From DATFNI01 sp963787205 (lineage in GTDB: Bacteria; Bacteroidota; Rhodothermia; Balneolales; DATFMH01), in contig CAWBCD010000014.1 of assembly GCA_963787205.1 (NCBI GenBank), forward strand, positions 1 to 64,000: 64,000 bases of DNA, given 5' to 3'. Under the pieces are notes generated by a model that was not told where the DNA came from, did no database searches, and saw only the letters and a program-made list of their open reading frames with translations. Within the stretch, counting starts at the first letter, position 1. Every line of letters begins with the position of its first letter. Below are positions 10,088 to 18,514 of the stretch, piece after piece. The translations under genes and the position numbers were made by a program.

Positions 10088-10918
10088 ATGAATACCGATA
10101 TACAATCAATCTGGAACTCCATTATTCCCCTATTGACGCAATATGGGCTCAAAATCATCGGGGCGATCGTCATATTGATTGTCGGTTGGATAATCTCCGG
10201 CTGGTTTGGAAAGAAGACCCGGAAGCTGCTGGAGAAATCCAGGAAAATAGATATCACGCTTATTTCCATTCTGGCTAACTTGGTACGATATCTGGGAATA
10301 ACCTTTACAGTGTTGATGGTTCTGAACAACTTTGGTGTTCAGACAGCGAGCATCATCGCTGTTCTTGGCGTCGCTGGTCTGGCTGTTGGTCTTGCCCTGC
10401 AGGGCTCACTCAGCAACGTGGCTTCCGGCGTGATGCTGTTGGTTTTCCACCCGTTCAAAGTCGGCGATGTTGTTGAAGCCGGGGGCGTGCTGGCTGTCAT
10501 TGATGAAATCGGATTCTTCGTGACCAAGCTGCACACGTTTGATAATATCAATGTATATCAACCGAATTCGAAAATATGGGGTACGGAGATCCGTAATTAT
10601 TCACAGAACGAAACCCGAAGAGTAGATATTCCTATCGGAATTGGTTATGGTGATGACATCGACCATGCACTGAAGGTTGCTAAAGAAGTTATTGAAGCTG
10701 ATGCCCGCACCCTATCGGATCCGGCGCCAATGTTTGCTGTTTCCGACCTTGGGGACAGTTCGGTTAACTTGATGGTTCGTTTCTGGACCAAAAGCGGCGA
10801 CTTCTTCAATGCAAAACTGGACTTAACAAAAGAGCTTAAGCAACGTTTTGATAAAGAAGGGATCAACATTCCCTTTCCACAGCGGGATGTTCATCTCTAT
10901 CAGGTTTCCAAAAGCTGA
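10088..10918 (+). CDS. Small-conductance mechanosensitive channel, MscS family (copy 2)
   Basis: At 276 residues this copy is close to the length of E. coli MscS. Three membrane segments are visible (residues about 15-38, 58-80 and 90-115). The TM3 motif AVLGVAGLAVGLALQGSLS has the regular Gly/Ala pattern, and VFHPFKVGDVVEAGG follows. The C-terminus ends with the vestibule strands (INIPFPQRDVHLY). Two MscS genes of different subtypes side by side suggests a shared role in osmotic adaptation, which is an inference from context. The macro-domain gene starts 35 bases downstream. Confidence 0.95.
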   Translation: MNTDIQSIWNSIIPLLTQYGLKIIGAIVILIVGWIISGWFGKKTRKLLEKSRKIDITLISILANLVRYLGITFTVLMVLNNFGVQTASIIAVLGVAGLAVGLALQGSLSNVASGVMLLVFHPFKVGDVVEAGGVLAVIDEIGFFVTKLHTFDNINVYQPNSKIWGTEIRNYSQNETRRVDIPIGIGYGDDIDHALKVAKEVIEADARTLSDPAPMFAVSDLGDSSVNLMVRFWTKSGDFFNAKLDLTKELKQRFDKEGINIPFPQRDVHLYQVSKS

Positions 10919-10953
10919 CACCGTTACATATTCATCATTACAATTTTGAAACA

Positions 10954-11481
10954 ATGTCTGTTACCAGCCGCATTCGAATTGCGAAGGGGGACATCACAAA
11001 GCTAAAGGTTGATGCCATCGTTAACGCCGCCAACACGAGCCTTCTGGGCGGTGGCGGTGTGGATGGCGCCATCCACAGGATTGCCGGACCCAAATTGCTG
11101 GCTGAATGCAGGACATTAAATGGATGCCCTACAGGAGAAGCGAAAATAACCGGTGGGTACCGCCTTCCTGCAAAATACGTTATACATACCGTCGGTCCTG
11201 TTTGGCATGGTGGCTATCGAAAAGAGCGGGAATTGCTTGCCAATTGCTATGACAATAGTCTCAAACTTGCAGAAGAAAATAATATTGAAACCATAGCCTT
11301 CCCCTCAATAAGCACCGGTGCCTATCATTTTCCCATCGATCAGGCTACTACAATCGCCCTGAGTAAAACGGTATATTTCTTAAAAAAACACGATCTTCCG
11401 AAGCAAGTCACCTTCGTATGTTTTTCTGATGCGGATTATCAAACATACAAGACGATATTTAGTAATTTAACTGAAGGCTAG
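10954..11481 (+). CDS. Macro-domain protein, probable O-acetyl-ADP-ribose deacetylase
   Basis: The 175-residue protein is a single macro domain. It shows the ADP-ribose-binding motifs of the MacroD/YmdB type: VDAIVNAANTSLLGGGGVDG at the N-terminus, GEAKITGGYRLPAKYVIHTVGP in the middle and IAFPSISTGAYHFP near residue 120. These proteins hydrolyse O-acetyl-ADP-ribose or remove ADP-ribose from acidic residues of proteins. The conserved Asn and the Gly-rich loop are intact, so an active enzyme is expected. It lies in the same direction as the mechanosensitive channel genes and may be part of their transcript. Confidence 0.93.
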   Translation: MSVTSRIRIAKGDITKLKVDAIVNAANTSLLGGGGVDGAIHRIAGPKLLAECRTLNGCPTGEAKITGGYRLPAKYVIHTVGPVWHGGYRKERELLANCYDNSLKLAEENNIETIAFPSISTGAYHFPIDQATTIALSKTVYFLKKHDLPKQVTFVCFSDADYQTYKTIFSNLTEG

Positions 11482-11605
11482 GTTCAACATTTTTTTCTTA
11501 GATTGCTTAGCTACCAATAGTTCCTTAAAATTGATAGTTATAGGAAGAACACGAATTTGCTGTTACGGCACGTGCTGAAACCGTTATGAGATCGCAGGCT
11601 TGGAT

Positions 11606-14104
11606 ATGAATACCGAACCAAACGCTACTAATATTCTTCACGAAAACAACAATTTTCTTGTCACAGAGGAAGGTGAACTGTTCCAAAAAGGGACCTCTTT
11701 GTTCAAGGGCCGAAAGCTTGGCACAGTTGATACCGAAAATCTTGATGAAGCATTGGAACCATTTGTAAATGCTTTTGATGAGCTGGAAAAGAAGGTTGCG
11801 GAAAAAATCGACGAAATCGCAGCGTTGGAAGATTCCACTGAAATTTCCCAACAGTTCGAGGATCTGTTAGAACAGGTTAAAAAAACGGATGCTATTGGAG
11901 ATTTCTCTGATTTGATCCAAAAAATCCAGACAAAACAAGTGGAGTTTTTAAAAACAGACGACGTTGAGTCAGCCTCCGTACCGGATACTGACATTCAGTC
12001 TGAAGCCCCGGAAGTGGACACCGAGCCAGAGGAAGGCCAATCATTGGGTGATGCAGATCGTCTACAGGAGATCGATCTTGAAGAGAACGACGAATCGACC
12101 CAAGAATCTGTCACTGAAGATGCCGGTGAGTCGGTAGAAGACACTGTTGAAGAAGATGTTGGCGAGGCGGATAAAAAGAAATCACCTGTATCTGAAAAGG
12201 TAGAAACGGTGGTTGAAGAGACTGAGGTCAGCGACGGGGACACTGATCAAACGACCGAAGAGAAATCTGCAGAGATTGAAGGTCAGGAAATAGCACCATC
12301 CGAAAACGAAGAGAAACCTGCGGTTGCAAAAGAAGCCGCTGACTCGGAAGATGAACCAGAATCAGAAGAAGAAGCGAAAGAAAGTCCTGCTAAACATGGA
12401 CCGGAGCTCGATTTTGATGTTCCGGAAGAACTGTCGGCCTATTATGACATTATAGAAAAGAGTCACCCGCTGCTCCATGGGTCGGATATTCAGTATGCAA
12501 ATATGGAGTTCGACAATCTTCGAAGAAAGTGGAGCGAAGGCCCCGAAGTTCAAGAAGAGCAACAGGAGATTTACAACAAGCTCAGCGAAATATTCAACGG
12601 ACAGCAAAAAGAATTTCAGAACCGGAAGTCAGCTCACTATGATGAGATCCATAAAAAAAAGATCAAAAATCTGGAGCGTAAGAATGACCTCTTATCCAGG
12701 CTTAAGTCCATCATAGAGCAGAAGAAGTGGCATGCGTTAAATGAAGTTCAGGGCATAGAGAAGCGATGGGATAACATACGTCTGGTCGATTCTCAGGAGG
12801 CGGAACCAATAAACCGGCAATACAATGCGCTAATCGAAGAGTTCGAGAAGAATCGCGTAGAGTATCTTGTTGCCCGAAAGGAAAAAGAGGAGCAGAACCA
12901 CACTCTTAAGCTGACAATCCTTGATAAAATCAGCAACTTGTTAAATCGGGTTGATGAAAACTTCAACGACTGGAAACCTCTCGACAGTGAATATAACGAG
13001 TTGCTGCGCGAATGGAAAAAAGTCGGACGTGTACCGCGCGAAAAGGCTTCTGAAATATGGCAGCGATATAAGGATCTTCGTAGCACTTATTACGAAAAGA
13101 AGCTCACTTACGACACCTCATATCGTAATGAAGTTGAAAAAAGATATGCCAAAAAGCAGGAACTGGTAAAAGAAGCTCAGGCTCTGGCCGAAGCGGAAGA
13201 TCTGGCACATGCCGCTCGTTCCATTAACAAGCTGCATAAACGATGGAAGGATGTCGGTGCGCTGCCGAAAGAACAATCCGAGGAGCTCTGGACCCAGTTT
13301 AAGGCTGCAACAGATGCATTTAACGAACGTAAGGCCGAAAATATAGATCTCCTGAGAGACCAGGAAAACGATAATTACGAAACGAAAGTAAAACTCTGCG
13401 AAGAAGCCGAATCTATCAAGGATACCGACAACTGGAAAGAGGGTACCAACCGAATGCAGGAACTCATGGATCAGTGGAAAGCTGTTGGACCTGTACCCCG
13501 CCGTAAAACCAGAAAGATCTGGCGTCGTTTCAAGAAAGCGATGGATGAGTTTTACGATCACAAACGTGATTTCTTTAAGGAAGAACGCCAGAAACAAAAA
13601 GAAAATCTAAAACAGAAAAGGGAGATCATCGAAAAGATTTTCGCATTGGGTGATCACGAAGATCCTATCGAGGCCCGTGAATTGATCAAACCACTGCAAA
13701 AGGCATTTTCTGAAATTGGATTTGTCCCAATCAAGCAGAAAAACAAAATTTACAAGCAGTATCGGGAAGCTTGTGATGTTGTTTATCAGCGGGCGCGTGC
13801 TGCTGACAGGGGCGGACCGATACTCAGCAAACAAGCTGTACTCTCCCAGGATGACCGCAGAGAACTCCGGGATAAACAGAACCTGTTTAACAAGCTTAGA
13901 AAAGAGTGCGAAAAGCTGAATGAGTTAATTCTCAGTTACAGCGACAGCCAGACTTTTATCCGGCCTAACAAGCAGGGATTAAAACTGCGCCAGGAGATCC
14001 AGGAAAAAATAGATAACGCGAAAGAAGAGCTTGAATCAAAACAGGAAAAAGTGGAAGAACTGCGCCAGGAGATCGAAGAGATCCGTAGTGGCGAGTCTTC
14101 CTAA
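11606..14104 (+). CDS. DUF349 repeat protein with long acidic N-terminal region
   Basis: The product is 832 residues from ATG 11606 (a TTG two codons upstream is possible). After a short ordered N-terminus, residues about 115-265 are extremely rich in Glu, Asp, Ser and Thr and are probably disordered. The rest is helical with several DUF349 units. Each has a Trp-Lys pair and a basic loop: WKKVGRVPREKASEIWQRYK, WKDVGALPKEQSEELWTQFK and WKAVGPVPRRKTRKIWRRFK. The C-terminus is a coiled coil (KEELESKQEKVEELRQEIEE). DUF349 proteins are common in Bacteroidota and Actinobacteria; their biochemical function is not established. The +1000-base reverse-strand frames inside it are shadows of its biased codons. 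Confidence 0.88.
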   Translation: MNTEPNATNILHENNNFLVTEEGELFQKGTSLFKGRKLGTVDTENLDEALEPFVNAFDELEKKVAEKIDEIAALEDSTEISQQFEDLLEQVKKTDAIGDFSDLIQKIQTKQVEFLKTDDVESASVPDTDIQSEAPEVDTEPEEGQSLGDADRLQEIDLEENDESTQESVTEDAGESVEDTVEEDVGEADKKKSPVSEKVETVVEETEVSDGDTDQTTEEKSAEIEGQEIAPSENEEKPAVAKEAADSEDEPESEEEAKESPAKHGPELDFDVPEELSAYYDIIEKSHPLLHGSDIQYANMEFDNLRRKWSEGPEVQEEQQEIYNKLSEIFNGQQKEFQNRKSAHYDEIHKKKIKNLERKNDLLSRLKSIIEQKKWHALNEVQGIEKRWDNIRLVDSQEAEPINRQYNALIEEFEKNRVEYLVARKEKEEQNHTLKLTILDKISNLLNRVDENFNDWKPLDSEYNELLREWKKVGRVPREKASEIWQRYKDLRSTYYEKKLTYDTSYRNEVEKRYAKKQELVKEAQALAEAEDLAHAARSINKLHKRWKDVGALPKEQSEELWTQFKAATDAFNERKAENIDLLRDQENDNYETKVKLCEEAESIKDTDNWKEGTNRMQELMDQWKAVGPVPRRKTRKIWRRFKKAMDEFYDHKRDFFKEERQKQKENLKQKREIIEKIFALGDHEDPIEARELIKPLQKAFSEIGFVPIKQKNKIYKQYREACDVVYQRARAADRGGPILSKQAVLSQDDRRELRDKQNLFNKLRKECEKLNELILSYSDSQTFIRPNKQGLKLRQEIQEKIDNAKEELESKQEKVEELRQEIEEIRSGESS

Positions 14105-14130
14105 GGTACATTTCCTGCCTCTTAGTAACA

Positions 14131-14604
14131 TTATTTAGTTCCGAAGTAGTATCGGATACCGACATCGGCGTTCAGATCGAAGTTCGTGCTTGGAGCCAAA
14201 TCCAAAATAGGGGCAACTTCAAAGAACAGTCCTAACGGGTCATGGGCAAAAAGGTAGTTGACACCTACCGGCACACGAATCCCTACATTCCCTTCATTAC
14301 CAACCATAACGCGGCCACCTACGCCGTAATAAACAGGCAACGTTCCTTCGTCTACTTTAATAATATCATAATTATGCCACAGGTAATCGGCCTGCATTGT
14401 CATGGAATTTGTATGTTCGAAGGACCAGGCAAGGCCAAAATCAAAGGCATTTCGCTGTCCCTGCCATAGTTTTGCTGTAATGCCGGAAGGTTCACCAAAC
14501 ATGACTCCGGCTCCAAAATTGCCTCTCTTCATCTGGGCTTTCAGCGTTAAGGGTAAGATTAAAAGTACCAGCAGCATCAAATATTTCGCATGTGAATTAG
14601 TCAT
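14131..14604 (-). CDS. Outer-membrane beta-barrel protein
   Basis: The 157-residue protein has a signal peptide (KYLMLLVLLILPLTLKAQ) and then alternating polar/aromatic strands. It ends with VGIRYYFGTK, close to the aromatic C-terminal strand recognised by the BAM complex. The GVMFGEPSGITAKLW segment is typical of small eight-stranded barrels in Bacteroidota. A substrate or function cannot be assigned. It converges with the DUF349 gene, with only 26 bases between the stops and no clear terminator. Confidence 0.75.
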   Translation of the reverse strand: MTNSHAKYLMLLVLLILPLTLKAQMKRGNFGAGVMFGEPSGITAKLWQGQRNAFDFGLAWSFEHTNSMTMQADYLWHNYDIIKVDEGTLPVYYGVGGRVMVGNEGNVGIRVPVGVNYLFAHDPLGLFFEVAPILDLAPSTNFDLNADVGIRYYFGTK

Positions 14605-14862
14605 TCGTACCTCGAATATTTTGTTTGAATTTTAATGAAATCCCTTGCAATACATACAGTTTTATAAAATAAGAAAACATTTGTGTACCCCTATAACTCT
14701 TGTGGCGAATACACAGTTCACATAAGTAAGTTACAAATACGAGGCCCACGCATAAACATGTTATAGCGCTTCACGTGATGAATCATTATCCTTCATAAGC
14801 TGTTATTTGTGTGTAATAAATTAACCGTATGATTTTATAGAACGGATATAAACCCTGTTAGT

Positions 14863-15498
14863 ATGGATACCTCAGCTGAAGCACTCATCATTTTTGTGAA
14901 AAACAATGAACCAGGTAAAGTGAAGACACGATTGGCGAAAACCCTGGGGGAAAGTCGCGCCCTGGAGGTTCATCGCGAATTGCAAAAACAGACAGAGCAG
15001 GCGGTCCGGTTTCTTACCTCGGATAAAATGGTCTATTACTCTGATTATGTTCCTGAAGAAAATCCGTTGTGGACAAAAGAACGATATCATCACTTCGTGC
15101 AGGAAGGATCGGATCTGGGAGAACGTATGAGTAATGCCTTCGAAGAACTCTTCGATAAAGGATATGAAAGGGTTTGCATCATCGGCTCAGACTGTCCGTA
15201 CATCACTCGGGATATTCTGGAAAATGCATTTAACCTACTCTCGGAAACCGATGTGGTGATAGGTCCTTCCCGGGATGGTGGCTATTATCTGCTCGGGCTT
15301 ATCGAACCCCATGAAGAACTGTTTGAAGATATCAATTGGGGTGGATCTCAGGTCTTTGATAAAACAATTCAGAAGTTGATCGCACAGGACATGATTTGGT
15401 ACGAGTTGCCAATCCTTGAAGACATAGACACTGAGGATGATCTGGATCGCTATCGACTGTATACGCGGCAACGAGAACTGCGGAGTGTCTCTGAATGA
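14863..15498 (+). CDS. TIGR04282-type glycosyltransferase (DUF2064)
   Basis: This 211-residue GT-A-fold nucleotidyl-sugar enzyme begins ALIIFVKNNEPGKVKTRLAK, the family's nucleotide-binding start with the conserved Lys-Thr-Arg. It continues with CIIGSDCPYITRDIL (metal-binding DxD-like region) and VVIGPSRDGGYYLLGL. The family was named for genes near arsenosugar biosynthesis but is widespread and its true acceptor is mostly unknown. Its stop overlaps the next gene by ATGA, so the pair is translationally coupled. No arsenic-related gene is nearby, so I do not infer arsenosugar synthesis. Confidence 0.88.
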   Translation: MDTSAEALIIFVKNNEPGKVKTRLAKTLGESRALEVHRELQKQTEQAVRFLTSDKMVYYSDYVPEENPLWTKERYHHFVQEGSDLGERMSNAFEELFDKGYERVCIIGSDCPYITRDILENAFNLLSETDVVIGPSRDGGYYLLGLIEPHEELFEDINWGGSQVFDKTIQKLIAQDMIWYELPILEDIDTEDDLDRYRLYTRQRELRSVSE

Positions 15499-16280
15499 TC
15501 AAAAAAACTGATCCTATCCCGTTGAATTCAATATCTGTAATCATCCCTACTTATAACGAAGCGGATGTCATTAATTCATTGATAAGGTATCTTGTAAAAA
15601 ATGATACTGAAAGATGCGTGCAGGAGATAATCGTCGTCGATGGCGGTAGTGTTGATGCGACACGCTCTTTAGCACACTCGGCGGGAGCTGACGTTGTAGA
15701 ATCGAATAAGCCAGGTCGTGCCATCCAGATGAATGTCGGGGCAGAACATGCGAGTGGCGATGTCCTTTATTTTCTGCATGCGGATTCTATTCCCCCCGAA
15801 AATTATCTGAACCATATCCATTCAGCCTGGCAAAACGGTTTAAATGCAGGTTGTTTCCGTTTACGTTTTGACACGAATCACTGGTTGTTGAACATGTATA
15901 GCTGGTTTACCCGATTACCCTATCGTCCTTTTCGTTATGGGGATCAAAGTTTGTATATCGATCGCCGATTGTTCCGGAACATCGGCGGTTTCCGTGAAGA
16001 TCTTACAGTTATGGAAGACAATGAGATCATAGGTCGTATTAGCAGAAATGCCAGATTTTGTGTGTTGTCTGGTTATGTAACCACATCTGCACGTAAATAT
16101 CTTGACAATGGCATTCTTCGCCTACAGTTCATCTTTACATGTATTTATTTTATGTACCATCTGGGGTTCTCCCAAACGACCATTGTCCGGTTTTACAAAA
16201 GATTTGTCAGAAATGGCAAGAAACCTGCTGCCGGAGCGGCAGAAGAAATCCGAACACCATATACGCGTGTAATACGTTAG
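15495..16280 (+). CDS. TIGR04283-type family 2 glycosyltransferase
   Basis: The 261-residue protein is a GT2 enzyme with ISVIIPTYNEADVINSLI at the start, EIIVVDGGSVDATR (donor-binding Asp), and FLHADSIPPENYL carrying the DxD-like metal site. The later LTVMEDNEIIGRI supplies the ED acid pair. It starts inside the stop of the TIGR04282 gene (ATGA at 15495). These two families occur together so regularly that they probably act in one pathway making a glycosylated small molecule or lipid; the product is not known. A hydrophobic helix near the C-terminus (LQFIFTCIYFMYHLGF) suggests membrane association. Confidence 0.9.
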   Translation: MIKKTDPIPLNSISVIIPTYNEADVINSLIRYLVKNDTERCVQEIIVVDGGSVDATRSLAHSAGADVVESNKPGRAIQMNVGAEHASGDVLYFLHADSIPPENYLNHIHSAWQNGLNAGCFRLRFDTNHWLLNMYSWFTRLPYRPFRYGDQSLYIDRRLFRNIGGFREDLTVMEDNEIIGRISRNARFCVLSGYVTTSARKYLDNGILRLQFIFTCIYFMYHLGFSQTTIVRFYKRFVRNGKKPAAGAAEEIRTPYTRVIR

Positions 16281-16320
16281 ACTCAAACGCAATAAATAAT
16301 TCTTAATGCTTTATTTTTTT

Positions 16321-16839
16321 ATGAAAAAGCAAGCTTTTACACTTTTTACCGTGCTCTTTTTGTTGGGCAGCACTGCGGTTTTTGCCCAACAGGTTCAGCT
16401 AACACCCAGTCAAATTAAGGATGTAGAAAATGCCTCTTTCACCGATCTGCAGGGAAACACGTTCAATCTCTCCGACTATCGGGGAAAGGTAGTGATGATC
16501 GACTTCTGGGAGACGTGGTGTGAACCATGCATCCACAGTATGCCCACTGTAAATCAACTTGCAAAAGCCTATTCCAAAAGCTTTGCCGTTATTGCATTGA
16601 CTCCCGGGATCAGCGACTCCAAACAGGATGTGAAGAATTTCGTCGGTAAGCATAATTACAAATTTCGCTATGCTTACGGAGGAAATCTGGCACAAAAGCT
16701 GGAAATCACAGGAATACCCTATAAGGTTTTCATAGATCCTAATGGTAAATTCATATCCGCGGTGATGAGCAGTGCCGGTCCATCGCAGGATTTTAAAGAA
16801 ATCCAGGAAATCATCGAGAATCACAAAAAAACAAACTGA
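16321..16839 (+). CDS. TlpA/ResA-like periplasmic thiol-disulfide oxidoreductase
   Basis: The 172-residue protein has a signal peptide (MKKQAFTLFTVLFLLGSTAV, cleaved near FAQQ) and one thioredoxin domain. The redox motif is WCEPC at Cys67 and Cys70, in the TlpA/ResA setting VVMIDFWETWCEPCIHSMP. The cis-Pro loop GIPYKVFIDPNG is intact. It likely keeps periplasmic cysteines reduced, for example of c-type cytochromes such as the peroxidase at 55153; that link is inferred. I chose ATG 16321 over 16306 because it gives the better signal peptide. Confidence 0.88.
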   Translation: MKKQAFTLFTVLFLLGSTAVFAQQVQLTPSQIKDVENASFTDLQGNTFNLSDYRGKVVMIDFWETWCEPCIHSMPTVNQLAKAYSKSFAVIALTPGISDSKQDVKNFVGKHNYKFRYAYGGNLAQKLEITGIPYKVFIDPNGKFISAVMSSAGPSQDFKEIQEIIENHKKTN

Positions 16840-16994
16840 CAGCCTGTACTAAAAGAATTTCTGTTAAAAAATCATGATCCGGTGAACGGTGAGCTTGATT
16901 GAGGGGTTAGTCAGACCAATTCACTTTGAAGTACAGGTTGAATAGACTTATTTTTAGTTGATTTGGAAGATAATTTTAACACAAGAAAAATTTT

Positions 16995-18289
16995 ATGATC
17001 ACGGAAAAACTACCTTATAAGGTTAAGGATATTAAACTAGCCGACTGGGGACGCAAAGAGATTACGTTGGCAGAAGCCGAAATGCCGGGTCTGATGTCAC
17101 TTCGTGAAGAATACGGTGCATCAAAACCTCTTAAAGGTGCTCGGATCGCCGGATGTCTGCATATGACAATTCAGACGGCCGTTCTGATAGAAACCCTGGT
17201 TGAACTAGGTGCGGAAGTACAATGGTCTTCATGCAACATTTTCTCAACACAAGATCATGCTGCAGCGGCTATTGCCGAGACTGGTGTACCCGTTTACGCA
17301 TGGAAAGGTGAAAGCGAGGAAGAATACGAATGGTGCATCGAGCAAACTCTGTACTTCCCGGATGGAAAACCCCTGAATATGATTTTGGATGACGGCGGCG
17401 ACCTGACGGCCATTGTGCACCAAAAACATCCTGAACTTCTGAAAGACATTCATGGAATTTCAGAAGAAACGACCACCGGTGTACACCGCCTATATCGCAT
17501 GGCGAAAGAAAAAAACTCGGCGCGCCTGCAATCAATGTTAATGACTCTGTTACTAAGTCGAAGTTCGACAACCTCTACGGTTGCCGTGAATCACTGGTCG
17601 ACGGCATTAAACGTGCCACAGACGTCATGCTGGCTGGAAAAGTAGCCGTTGTCGCAGGATATGGCGATGTTGGCAAGGGATGTGCCCAGAGTCTTCGTTC
17701 GTATGGCGCACGTGTCATTATAACAGAGATCGATCCTATCTGCGCCCTGCAGGCTGCCATGGAAGGTTTCGAAGTTAAAAAGATGGAAGATGCCTGCAAG
17801 GAAGGGAACGTCTTTGTCACCGCTACGGGCTGTAGTGATGTAATCCGTGCCGAACACATCGAACAAATGCCGGATCAGGCCATTTTATCCAACATCGGGC
17901 ACTTCGATTCTGAAATACAGGTGGCCTGGCTTAAAAAGAATGCCACACATGATGAGATCAAACCGCAGGTTGACAAATACACGCTCAAGGATGGCAGAGA
18001 AGTAATCCTGCTGGCCGAAGGTCGCCTTGTAAACCTCGGATGCGCTACCGGCCACCCGTCTTTCGTAATGTCCAACAGCTTTACCAACCAGGTTCTTGCA
18101 CAAATTGCGCTGTTCACTCGTGATTTTGAACTGGGTGTTCACGTCCTTCCCAAGGACCTGGATGAAAAAGTAGCCCGACTTCATCTGAAAAAGATCGGCG
18201 TTGAACTTGATACTCTCACTGAAGAGCAAGCAGATTACCTGGGTATTAAACCCGAGGGGCCATTCAAGCCGAATCATTACCGCTACTAA
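16995..18289 (+). CDS. ahcY: S-adenosylhomocysteinase, split by a frameshift
   Basis: The enzyme cleaves S-adenosylhomocysteine to adenosine and homocysteine, clearing the product of methyltransferases. The first part (to about 17515) has LADWGRKEITLAEAEMPGL and CNIFSTQDHAAAAIA; frame then shifts and the second part continues PAINVNDSVTKSKFDNLYG, VAVVAGYGDVGKGCAQSL (NAD-binding) and ends FKPNHYRY, the family C-terminus. The shift lies in an A7 run at 17509-17515 within GAAAGAAAAAAACTC. Adding one A restores MAKEKKLGAPAINVND and one 432-residue frame. All catalytic regions are otherwise intact, so a homopolymer sequencing error is the simplest explanation, with real inactivation or slippage as alternatives. 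A strong terminator follows the stop. Confidence 0.93.
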
Positions 18290-18310
18290 GAGTAGCCGGA
18301 TCACATTTTT

Positions 18311-18341
18311 AAAGCCCCTCCATTATGGTGGGGCTTTTTTT
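18311..18341 (+). terminator. Rho-independent terminator after ahcY
   Basis: AAAGCCCC (18311-18318) and GGGGCTTT form an eight-pair stem, extended by CC/GG, around a short ATTAT loop. A T-run follows directly (18335-18341). It lies 21 bases past the ahcY stop. Confidence 0.9.
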
Positions 18342-18374
18342 ATGCCAACTGCAAAATTATTATGCTCATTTTAA

Positions 18375-18388
18375 AGTAAGCGCTTTCA
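18375..18388. promoter_or_regulatory. Putative LacI-family operator upstream of the fructan operon
   Basis: AGTAAGCGCTTTCA contains the perfect 8-base palindrome AAGCGCTT and resembles the LacI/GalR-type operator TGTAANCGNTTACA. It lies about 130 bases upstream of the GH32 start, in the gap after the ahcY terminator. A closely related, better site lies before the MFS gene at 48500. No LacI-type regulator is in the window. Confidence 0.4.
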
Positions 18389-18514
18389 TCTATCGCTTAA
18401 AAAATGTACTGTATCTTAAACGTGTGTTTTTACAGCTTTGCGTTATAGACTTATACCTTTATTCGTAACGACTATTTTAACCAGGGTTCTGCACTTTTAA
18501 AGATATCTTATTCC

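Noticed and set aside
11638..13834. Several minus-strand frames inside the DUF349 gene
   Set aside because: Mirror images of the Glu/Lys-rich codons of the true gene; serine- and phenylalanine-rich without any motif.
14863..16280. Arsenosugar biosynthesis for the TIGR04282/TIGR04283 pair
   Set aside because: No arsenite methyltransferase or radical-SAM arsenosugar gene is present near it.
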